This document shows, piece by piece, positions 42,241 to 49,546 of a stretch of 64,000 nt of DNA (position 1 is the stretch's first letter; each line of letters begins with the position of its first letter). Source of the stretch: Aldehydirespirator sp963667505 (GTDB taxonomy: Bacteria; Actinomycetota; Acidimicrobiia; Acidimicrobiales; Aldehydirespiratoraceae). The stretch is from positions 930,001 through 994,000 of the forward strand of contig OY763490.2 of assembly GCA_963667505.2 (NCBI GenBank), in the 5' to 3' direction. The position numbers and the translations under genes are program-made. The notes under the pieces were generated by a model. It was not told the DNA's origin, searched no databases, and saw nothing but the letters and a program-made list of their open reading frames with translations.

Positions 42241-42993
42241 GTGGCCAAGCCCAGCTCCTCCAAGAAGGTCCAGCGCGCCGCCCGAGCCGCGGCCGCGTCG
42301 AAGGGCGCCCGGGAGCGTCGGGAGCTGGGGTTCCCGCTGGCCCTGGCCGCGGTGGTGATCCTCGGTGTGGCTCTGGTGGTCTTCGCCCGGTCGTCGCGGG
42401 CTCCGGCCGCGGCGCCGCGAGTCGGCAGCGACCACTGGCACTCGGCCTACGCCGTCTACGACTGCGACCGGTTCCTTCCGGCATTCACCAGCGCGGCGGA
42501 TCCCGACGGCATCCACTCCCATCAGGACGGCGTGATCCACATCCATCCGTGGAACAGCTCGGCGTCGGGCGAGGACGCCCGGCTCGACGTGTTCTTCGAA
42601 GCGATGGGCGTGAGGGTCAGCGACGACGAGATAAGCGGGCCGGGCATCGGCGTGCTGGAGGCGGGCTCGGACTGCAACGGCGAGCCGACGATCATCCGCG
42701 CCGTGCGCTTTGAGCGGCTCGCCCCCGAGGAGATCGACCCCGAAGACGACGACGCGCTCGCCTCGCTGGCCGGTCTGTACACCCCTGCCGAGGAGTTCAC
42801 CGACGACTTCAACGACATCCGCCTGCTCGAAGATCTGGAGGCCTTCACCTTCGCCCGAGTCCCGGCGACCTCGGAGGTGCCGCCGCCGCCCGAGGACCGG
42901 CTCCAGATCGCGGCCTCGTCCTCCATCGGCAACCTGATCTCCTCCGGTCCCGAGACCGACGTAGACCCGACCGACGCGCCAGCCGGGCAGTAG
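42241..42993 (+). CDS. Membrane-anchored protein with extracytoplasmic His cluster
   Basis: Protein of 250 residues: Lys/Arg-rich N-terminus (1-29), one membrane helix (about 31-49), then an extracytoplasmic domain. The domain begins with DHWHSAY near residue 64 and has HSHQDGVIHIHPW near 92-104, giving at least six closely spaced histidines, plus two cysteines (near 74 and 144). This could bind a metal ion. The C-terminus is acidic and Pro-rich. It has no family I can name and lies between a GT4 and a nucleotidyltransferase gene, so a role in glycan assembly is possible only by position. Confidence 0.7.
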   Translation: MAKPSSSKKVQRAARAAAASKGARERRELGFPLALAAVVILGVALVVFARSSRAPAAAPRVGSDHWHSAYAVYDCDRFLPAFTSAADPDGIHSHQDGVIHIHPWNSSASGEDARLDVFFEAMGVRVSDDEISGPGIGVLEAGSDCNGEPTIIRAVRFERLAPEEIDPEDDDALASLAGLYTPAEEFTDDFNDIRLLEDLEAFTFARVPATSEVPPPPEDRLQIAASSSIGNLISSGPETDVDPTDAPAGQ

Positions 42994-43009
42994 AGCGGGG
43001 GCTCCGGGG

Positions 43010-44020
43010 GTGCAGGCGATCCTGCTCGTCGGAGGCTTCGGGACCCGGCTGCACCCGCTGACGCTGACCACGCCCAAGCAGATGCTGCCGGTGCTGCACC
43101 GGCCCATGATCGAGCACGTCGTGTCCGCTCTGGCCCGTCACGGCGTGAGCCGGGTGGTGCTGGCCCTGGGCTACCGCGACGACGCCTTCCAGGCCGCCTA
43201 TCCCGACGGCCGATGCGCTGGCGCCGAGCTGCGCTGCGTCGTGGAGCCCGAGCCGCTCGACACGGCCGGAGCGATCCGCTTCGCCTACGAGGAGTCGGGC
43301 ATGGACGCGGCCGACGGCACGTTCCTGGTGGCCAACGGAGACGTGATGACCGACCTGGATGTGGGCGAGATGCTGAGCCTGCATCGCTCGGCCGGAGCGG
43401 AGGCCACCATCCATCTGATCGAGGTGGAGGATCCGTCCCGCTACGGCGTGGTGGTGACCGGCACCGAGGGGCGGGTGAGCGCCTTCGTGGAGAAGCCGCC
43501 GCGGCCCGCGCCGAGCAACTGGATCAACGCCGGCACCTACCTGATGGAGCCCTCGGTGATCGGACGGATCGACGGCGGTCGGCCGGTGTCGGTGGAGCGC
43601 GAGGTGTTCCCCGCCATGGCTTCCGACGGAGTCCTGTGGGCTCTGCGGCACAACACCTACTGGGTGGACGCCGGAACGCCTCGGGCGTATCTGCAAGCGC
43701 AACTGGACCTGCTCGACGGGCGGCGCGGGCCGGGCACCGACGGGGTGTCGCCGCAGGCTGCCGTAGATGCCGACGCCGTGGTCGAGCGCAGCGTGGTGAT
43801 GGCCGGCGCGGCGGTGGCGGCGGGTGCGACGGTGCGAGGCTCGGCGGTGCTGTCCGGCGCTCGGGTGGCTGCGGGCGCGGTCGTGCTCGACTCGGTGGTC
43901 GGGTTCGGGGCCCGCATCGGGCGCGGCGCCCGGATCACGGACGGATCGCTGATAGGGGAGGGCTTCGGGGTCGCGCCCGGCTCGGCCCTGTCAGGGGCCC
44001 GCGCGCCCGACGCGGCCTGA
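43010..44020 (+). CDS. NDP-sugar pyrophosphorylase (mannose-1-P guanylyltransferase-like)
   Basis: Makes a nucleotide sugar from a sugar-1-phosphate. The 336-residue protein has the signature LVGGFGTRLHPLTLTTPKQMLP, VANGDVMTD as metal site, FVEKPP and NAGTYLMEP, then a C-terminal hexapeptide-type beta-helix region (~255-325). These features fit GDP-mannose pyrophosphorylases of the two-domain type, which would feed gmd; other NDP-glucose products cannot be excluded. Start GTG at 43010. It overlaps galE by one base (TGATG). Confidence 0.85.
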   Translation: MQAILLVGGFGTRLHPLTLTTPKQMLPVLHRPMIEHVVSALARHGVSRVVLALGYRDDAFQAAYPDGRCAGAELRCVVEPEPLDTAGAIRFAYEESGMDAADGTFLVANGDVMTDLDVGEMLSLHRSAGAEATIHLIEVEDPSRYGVVVTGTEGRVSAFVEKPPRPAPSNWINAGTYLMEPSVIGRIDGGRPVSVEREVFPAMASDGVLWALRHNTYWVDAGTPRAYLQAQLDLLDGRRGPGTDGVSPQAAVDADAVVERSVVMAGAAVAAGATVRGSAVLSGARVAAGAVVLDSVVGFGARIGRGARITDGSLIGEGFGVAPGSALSGARAPDAA

Positions 44021-45030
44021 TGGCCACGCTGGTCACCGGCGGCGCCGGCTACGTCGGCAGCCACACCGTGGTGGCGCTCAGCGCGGCCGGCCGGGATGTG
44101 GTGATCCTCGACGATTTCTCCAACGCCTCGCCCCGGGCCGTAGACGCTGTCCGCAGCCTCACCCGCCCGGACCTGCCGGTGGTCGAGGGCGACGCGGCCG
44201 ACCCGGCCGTGCTGGACAGCGTCTTCGGACGGTTTGGGATCGACTCGGTGATCCATTTCGCGGCCCGCAAGAGCGTGGCCGAGTCGGTGGCCGACCCGCT
44301 CGGCTACTACCGCAGCAACCTCGGATCCACGATCGCGGTGGCCGAGGCGGCAGCCGACCGGGGCGCCGGCCGGCTGGTGTTCAGCTCGTCGGCCGCGGTG
44401 TACGGAACGCCGTCGTCGCTGCCGGTCGAGGAGGACGCGCTGGCCGAGCCCGAGAGCCCGTACGGGGCCAGCAAGCTCATGTGCGAGCGGATCCTCGCCG
44501 ACGCGGCGGCCGCATCGTCGATGCAGGCGGTGATGCTGCGCTACTTCAACCCGGTCGGGGCGCATCCGTCGGGCCTGATCGGCGAGGACCCCGCTGGCGA
44601 TCCCGCCAACCTCGTGCCCAGGGTGATGCAGGCCGCGTCCGGCCGGCTCGACCGGCTGGAGGTGTTCGGCGACGACTACGGCACACCCGACGGCACCGCG
44701 GTGCGCGACTACGTCCACGTGATGGACCTCGCCGAGGGCCACACCGCCGCCCTCGAAGCCGACATCGGCGGTGAGCCCAGCCGGGTCTACAACCTAGGAA
44801 CTGGCACCGGCACCAGCGTCCTAGAGGTGCTCGCCGCAGCCGCCGAAGCCGTCGGCAAGGCTGTGCCCTACGAGATCGCGCCGCGCCGGCCCGGAGACGT
44901 CGAGGCCTGCTGGGCCGACTGCACCCGAGCCCGCCACGAGCTCGGCTGGCAGTCCCACCGCAACCTCGCCCAGATGCTCGCCGACCACTGGAACTTCACC
45001 CGCCACCACCCCGACGGCTACCCCCACTGA
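44020..45030 (+). CDS. galE: UDP-glucose 4-epimerase
   Basis: Interconverts UDP-glucose and UDP-galactose with bound NAD. The 336-residue extended SDR has TLVTGGAGYVGSHTV, HFAARKSVAESV, SSSAAVYGTP, SPYGASKLMCE with Tyr-x3-Lys, RYFNPVGAHPSGLIGEDP and GTAVRDYVHVMDLAEGH, all GalE signatures. The ATG at 44020 overlaps the preceding stop. Last gene of the polysaccharide locus on this strand. Confidence 0.95.
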   Translation: MATLVTGGAGYVGSHTVVALSAAGRDVVILDDFSNASPRAVDAVRSLTRPDLPVVEGDAADPAVLDSVFGRFGIDSVIHFAARKSVAESVADPLGYYRSNLGSTIAVAEAAADRGAGRLVFSSSAAVYGTPSSLPVEEDALAEPESPYGASKLMCERILADAAAASSMQAVMLRYFNPVGAHPSGLIGEDPAGDPANLVPRVMQAASGRLDRLEVFGDDYGTPDGTAVRDYVHVMDLAEGHTAALEADIGGEPSRVYNLGTGTGTSVLEVLAAAAEAVGKAVPYEIAPRRPGDVEACWADCTRARHELGWQSHRNLAQMLADHWNFTRHHPDGYPH

Positions 45031-45045
45031 ACCGCGAAGCCCCCA

Positions 45046-45081
45046 AATCCAAAGCCCGCAAAAAATCCAAAGCTCGCAAAA
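45046..45081 (+). repeat. 18-bp tandem repeat between galE and the ATPase gene
   Basis: Units 45046-45063 and 45064-45081 differ at one base. They are A-rich and intergenic, marking the edge between the polysaccharide locus and the accessory island. Confidence 0.8.
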
Positions 45082-45088
45082 GGGACGG

Positions 45089-45094
45089 TAGGCT
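45089..45094 (+). promoter_or_regulatory. Putative -10 box (TAGGCT) of a leaderless ATPase transcript
   Basis: TAGGCT fits TANNNT and ends six bases before the ATG at 45101. No ribosome-binding site is visible in the six-base gap. Confidence 0.4.
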
Positions 45095-45100
45095 GGACGC

Positions 45101-46225
45101 ATGGCCAGCGGCAACCCGTTCAGGCCCTCGTTCGGGGCCTCCCCACCCGTGCTCGCGGGGCGCGCCCGCGTGCTGGATGCACTCGGTGATGCCCTGGACA
45201 GCGGCTCGGGTCACCCCGACTTCACATCACTGCTCATCGGAGTGCGCGGCGCGGGCAAGACGGCGACGCTCAACGCCGTGCAGGAGCACGCGCGAGACCG
45301 CGGCTGGATGGTGATCGCGGAGACCGCCAGCGGGGATCTGTGCAGCAGGCTGGTCGCCGCCGTGCTGGAGCTGTCGAGTGGTGACCACGGTCAGAACGGG
45401 CGGCCACGGCTGACGGGGATCAGTGCACTCGGCGTGGGCGTCGAGTTCACCCGAGCCGACCCGGCTGACGCCGGAGCGGCCGACGTCCGGCTGCGGCCTG
45501 TTCTGACCGACCTGGGTGCCCGCCTCGCTTCCGAGCGTCGAGGGTTGCTCATCACGCTCGACGAGCTGCAGGGCGGCGAACCGTCGGAGTTGCGCGAGTT
45601 CGCCACAACGCTGCAGCACGTCACGCGGCGCGAGGAGTTGCCTGTCGCGTTCGTGGCTGCGGGCCTTCCCAGTATCGACGACACTGTGCTGCAAGATTCA
45701 GCCATCACCTTCCTGCAGCGCTGCTCCCGCCATGAGATCGCCGAGTTGTCCGACGCGGCCACGGTGACGGCCTTCGCGGAGCCGATCGCCGCGCACGGAG
45801 GACGCCTCAGCGACGAGGCGCTGAACCGCGCCGTCGAGGCCAGCAACGGTTACCCCTTCATGGTGCAGCTCATCGGCTTCCACTCTTGGCGAGCCGCGTC
45901 CTCCGACCCGCCGCACCTGGATGTCGCGGACGTGTCGTCGGGAGTGGCCGAGGCCGAGCGCCGGCTACCCCACTTGGTGCTGGCGCCCCTTTGGCGGTCG
46001 ATGTCGGAGATGGACCGCCAGTTCGCTCTGGCCATGGCCCAAGACGACGGCGATACCTCGACCGCGGACATCTCAAAGCGCCTCGGCCGCAGCACGAGCT
46101 ACATCAGCACCTACCGGTCGCGGCTCATCCGAGCCGGCTTCATCCGCAGCACCGGCCACGGCCGCGTCAAATTCGCCCACCAAACCACCCGAGCATGGCT
46201 ACAATCTCCCGACCGAACCCCCTAA
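45101..46225 (+). CDS. AAA-type ATPase with C-terminal winged helix
   Basis: Protein of 374 residues in the AAA_16/Orc1-like group: Walker A GVRGAGKT at 47-54, Walker B LLITLDELQ near 150, a lid region, and a C-terminal winged helix (about 305-360; TADISKRLGRSTSYISTYRSRL). Such proteins are common in actinobacteria and of uncertain role; the winged helix suggests DNA or nucleoprotein binding. Its 3' 579 bases recur at 52821 as part of a truncated gene. It borders a restriction island, so a defence or regulatory role is possible but not shown. Confidence 0.85.
   Translation: MASGNPFRPSFGASPPVLAGRARVLDALGDALDSGSGHPDFTSLLIGVRGAGKTATLNAVQEHARDRGWMVIAETASGDLCSRLVAAVLELSSGDHGQNGRPRLTGISALGVGVEFTRADPADAGAADVRLRPVLTDLGARLASERRGLLITLDELQGGEPSELREFATTLQHVTRREELPVAFVAAGLPSIDDTVLQDSAITFLQRCSRHEIAELSDAATVTAFAEPIAAHGGRLSDEALNRAVEASNGYPFMVQLIGFHSWRAASSDPPHLDVADVSSGVAEAERRLPHLVLAPLWRSMSEMDRQFALAMAQDDGDTSTADISKRLGRSTSYISTYRSRLIRAGFIRSTGHGRVKFAHQTTRAWLQSPDRTP
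45647..46225 (+). repeat. Left copy of a 579-bp direct repeat (3' half of the ATPase gene)
   Basis: Aligns without gaps to 52821-53399. By eye about 46 bases differ (~92% identity), giving only 11 changed residues of 192, so most differences are synonymous. The two copies bracket the DUF3644/type III restriction genes. Confidence 0.92.
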
Positions 46226-46353
46226 ACAACTCGGTCGGTTCGATTGGACTCGCGCTGACACTCTGTCAGGCCACGCGAGTCTTGAACCTGTCCTAGGCTC
46301 GGCTCTGAAGACTGATGGGAGTCGGCTAGCGGCAAAGAAAATGGAGCAATGAC

Positions 46354-47652
46354 GTGTCATACGACAAACAGCAGACGGGCGAGGAACATGTGCAGTTGGC
46401 CACGGAGATGTACGAGCGCTGGCAGAAAGGAGAGCCGAAGTCGCGACTGGAGATCGAGTACTGGGGTAATCCCGCCGCCCATGGAAAGGCATTCTCCGGT
46501 TACGTCAGAAGGTGGCTCAGGGTCGAGACCGAGCGACGGTCGGGCCAGAGTGCAAGGATCGATCAACTGGAGGCCTTGCTCCGAGCGAACGGCATATCGC
46601 CGACGGAAGCGGGGGATCTACCCGAGGAGTATCGGCTCTTGGCAAAGAGCCGCGAGAGCGCTCTTGCTGCCGTCCGCGTTTACAACGATCCTCAATCGGG
46701 GTTCCGAACTGAGACCTTCATCGTGCTGATGGTTATTGCTTGGAACGCGCTGCTCCAAGCTGTCTTGGAGCGGTCCGGTGTCGACTACTACCAGCGCGAC
46801 GAGAGTGGTGCACAGATTCTCGTTGGCGGTCGTGCAAAGGTTCTGGATACTTGGCAACTCGTTCAAGAGGCTCTCGATGCCGACAGTTATCGGAGTGTCC
46901 GAGCAAATCTAGACCTTTTCCTGGGGCTTCGTCATCAGATCTCTCACCGGTATCTGCCCGCACTGGACGCAGCGGTTACCGGCGAGGCGCAAGCGATGCT
47001 CCTGAACTACGAGAACCTCATAGTTGCCCAGTTTGGGGAAGAGGCTGGTCTGGGCGACCGGTTGGCCGTTCCGCTGCAGTTGAGCGGATTTCGAAACGAC
47101 GGATCGCTGTCGTCACTTCGGAAGGCACAAGCGCGGTTGCCTACGGATGTCGCGGACTATCTGGCGAGACATCGAGCCGATGTCGCGGACGACGTTCTCG
47201 CTAGTCCAGAGTACTGCCTTCAGATCTTCTTCGTTCCGATTGCAGCCAACAGGGAGCGCTCAGCGGATGCTGTCGTGCGCTTTATTCCACCTGACGAGGT
47301 CACACCAGAGATGGAGAAAGAACTCTCGAAGACCGGCGTAGTGACGAAGCGGCGAGTTACCCCTGTTGTATCCGCAGACTTGCTCCGACCGTCCGAGGTC
47401 GTGAATCTCGTAGCCGAAAGACTGCCCTATCGCTTCACGATGGACACTCACGTCCGGTGTTGGAGGCACTATAAGGTGATACCTCCATCCGGGTCGGGTG
47501 AGCCAGAAGCAACTGACGATCGCTACTGTCAATGGGACCGACTCCTGAATGGGTACGGCTACACCAATGCTTGGGTTGAGAAACTCGTGCGGGATCTGAG
47601 CGACGAACGCAGGTACGAGTCTGTCGTCGGTTTCGCGCCCGATCGGCGGTAG
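46354..47652 (+). CDS. DUF3644-domain protein with HEPN-like RxxxxH motif
   Basis: Protein of 432 residues. Residues ~115-225 resemble DUF3644 (TFIVLMVIAWNALLQAVLE and following). In it, LRHQISHRY places an arginine at 193 and a histidine at 198, the Rx4H spacing of HEPN ribonucleases found in abortive-infection and toxin proteins. The N-terminal ~80 residues are helical and charged; the C-terminal half is unassigned. GTG start at 46354. Base composition is clearly less GC-rich than the neighbouring ATPase, a sign of transfer. It directly precedes the type III restriction-modification genes. RNase activity is inference. Confidence 0.72.
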   Translation: MSYDKQQTGEEHVQLATEMYERWQKGEPKSRLEIEYWGNPAAHGKAFSGYVRRWLRVETERRSGQSARIDQLEALLRANGISPTEAGDLPEEYRLLAKSRESALAAVRVYNDPQSGFRTETFIVLMVIAWNALLQAVLERSGVDYYQRDESGAQILVGGRAKVLDTWQLVQEALDADSYRSVRANLDLFLGLRHQISHRYLPALDAAVTGEAQAMLLNYENLIVAQFGEEAGLGDRLAVPLQLSGFRNDGSLSSLRKAQARLPTDVADYLARHRADVADDVLASPEYCLQIFFVPIAANRERSADAVVRFIPPDEVTPEMEKELSKTGVVTKRRVTPVVSADLLRPSEVVNLVAERLPYRFTMDTHVRCWRHYKVIPPSGSGEPEATDDRYCQWDRLLNGYGYTNAWVEKLVRDLSDERRYESVVGFAPDRR

Positions 47653-47848
47653 CAGCCAGCCTCTGGCGTGTGGGCGTCCCGGCATCAACGTCCAGACAGC
47701 GCCACTGTTCAGGTCAGCCTGGACGCAACGCGATCTGTCCGAGATTGTCGAATAGGGTGGGGGCGATGCCTCCAAGGCCCAGCAGGGGTGCGTGAGTGGT
47801 AGACTTGAGATACAATGAAGATGGCTTAAAGAGGATGTCTTATCACGG
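47653..47848. other. Intergenic region before the type III methyltransferase
   Basis: 196 bases without a convincing gene. A TACAAT hexamer at 47811-47816 could be a -10 box for the mod gene, 32 bases before the TTG at 47849; no clear -35 partner is visible. Confidence 0.3.
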
Positions 47849-49546
47849 TTGAACTTCAAAGGGAGGGTTTTTGTTGAGAACCACCACTTGGCCGTGCCCT
47901 TCCACGAGCTGCTGCCGATCCGCGAGAAGGGGCTGAGCGATAAGGCGAGCCTGCGCGACAACCTGATCGTCCACGGCGACAACCTCGCGGCCCTGAAGGC
48001 CCTGCTGCCGACCTACCACGGCAAGGTGAAGTGCATCTACATCGATCCGCCCTACAACACGGGGAAGGAAGGCTGGGCGTACAACGACAAGGTGAACTCG
48101 CCCCTCATGCAGGACTGGCTGGGGCGGGTGGTGGACCGCGACGACCTGACCCGCCACGACAAGTGGTGCTGCATGATGTTGCCGCGCCTCAAGCTCCTGC
48201 GCGAGCTGCTCCGGGACGACGGTGTGATCTTCGTGTCGATCGACGACAACGAGGTGCATCACCTGCTCTGTCTGATGGACGAGGTGTTCGGGGAGCACAA
48301 CCGCGTGGGGCAGATCATCTGGCACGGCTCCACGGACAACAATCCGACGAACATCGCCACCGAGCACGAGTACATCGTCTGCTACGCAGCTGACAAGCAG
48401 GCGCTTGAGGAAGTGTGGAAGTCGGCGAGCTTTGGGCCGAAGGCAGCGCTTCAGCGCATCGGTGCCGAGCTTCTCGGTGCACATCCGGAGCCGGACGAGC
48501 GCCAGCGGGAGTACTCACGCTGGCTGAAGGAACACAAGACGCAAGTCAAGCCCCTCGACGACTACAAGTTCATCGACGAAGGTGGCGTCTTCGCAGGTAG
48601 CCGGAGCGTTCACAACCCGGGGCGCGAGGGCTATCGCTACGACGTGCTCCATCCGGTGACGGGCAAGCCATGCCAGCAGCCGCTGATGGGCTACCGCTTT
48701 CCGCTCACCACCATGGAGCGACTGCTGGCGGAAGATCGCGTGATATTCGGAACTGACGAATCGAAGATCATCGAGCTCAAGGCGTATATCAACGACTACG
48801 AAGCCAAGCTGGGCAGCGTCATCCAAGGGGTTGACTCACGTCGGGGAGCGAATGAGATTCGGGGAATCTTCCCGGAAGACCCTCAAAACTTCAGGAACCC
48901 CAAGCCTTCCACGTTGATCGGTGAGTTGCTCTCCTTCGCAACCGACTCGGACTCCATCGTCCTAGACTCGTTCGCGGGCTCTGGCACGACGGCCCACGCG
49001 GTTCTTGCCCAGAACCGTGAAGACGGGGGCAACCGGCGGTTCATCCTCGTCGAGTGTGAGGACTACGCCGACAGCCTCACCGCCGAGCGGGTCCGGCGCG
49101 TGATCAATGGGGTTCCGACCGCGAAGGACGAAGCCCTCAAGGCCGGGCTTGGCGGCACCTTCAGCTACTTCGAACTCGGGCGGCCCATGCGCCAGGAGTC
49201 GCTCCTCGACGGCTCGCACCTGCCGCCGTGGGAGAAGCTGGCCTCGTACGTCTTCTTCACCGCGACCGGACAGGAGTTCGACCCGGCCGATACCGACCGG
49301 CAGACCGGGTTTGTCGGGCGCACCGAGTCGCACGACGTCTTCCTCATCTACGAGCCCGACATCGAGAAGCTCAAGAGCCTCGCGCTGTCGCTGCCCGTGG
49401 CCCGCGCCCTGCCCGCAGGGTCGAGGCGGAAGCTCGTCTTCGCACCGACCAAGTACCTCGACCCCGACTTCCTGCACCAGTACCGGATCGACTTCCAGCA
49501 GCTTCCGTTCCAGATTTACGAGGCGATCGAGAGGCTGGAGCGGTGA
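47849..49546 (+). CDS. Type III restriction-modification system DNA methyltransferase (Mod)
   Basis: Methylates adenine or cytosine N-groups in a non-palindromic site and specifies recognition for the type III complex. Of 565 residues, the methyltransferase motifs are in beta-class order: catalytic DPPYNTG near residue 67 first, SAM-binding DSFAGSGTT near 373 later, with the target-recognition region between. NLIVHGDNLAALKALL and LLRDDGVIFVSIDDNE are typical of Mod. The start is uncertain: TTG 47849 is used, but TTG 47888 or GTG 47894 are alternatives near the conserved LAVPFHEL. GTGA overlap with res. Confidence 0.92.
   Translation: MNFKGRVFVENHHLAVPFHELLPIREKGLSDKASLRDNLIVHGDNLAALKALLPTYHGKVKCIYIDPPYNTGKEGWAYNDKVNSPLMQDWLGRVVDRDDLTRHDKWCCMMLPRLKLLRELLRDDGVIFVSIDDNEVHHLLCLMDEVFGEHNRVGQIIWHGSTDNNPTNIATEHEYIVCYAADKQALEEVWKSASFGPKAALQRIGAELLGAHPEPDERQREYSRWLKEHKTQVKPLDDYKFIDEGGVFAGSRSVHNPGREGYRYDVLHPVTGKPCQQPLMGYRFPLTTMERLLAEDRVIFGTDESKIIELKAYINDYEAKLGSVIQGVDSRRGANEIRGIFPEDPQNFRNPKPSTLIGELLSFATDSDSIVLDSFAGSGTTAHAVLAQNREDGGNRRFILVECEDYADSLTAERVRRVINGVPTAKDEALKAGLGGTFSYFELGRPMRQESLLDGSHLPPWEKLASYVFFTATGQEFDPADTDRQTGFVGRTESHDVFLIYEPDIEKLKSLALSLPVARALPAGSRRKLVFAPTKYLDPDFLHQYRIDFQQLPFQIYEAIERLER

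Noticed and set aside
46209..46238. Possible terminator stem after the ATPase gene (CCGACCG/CGGTCGG)
   Set aside because: The loop is 16 bases, the stem starts inside the coding sequence and no T-run follows.
46256..46268. TGACA-CTC-TGTCA palindrome upstream of the DUF3644 gene
   Set aside because: Only five paired bases; could be an operator but occurs easily by chance.
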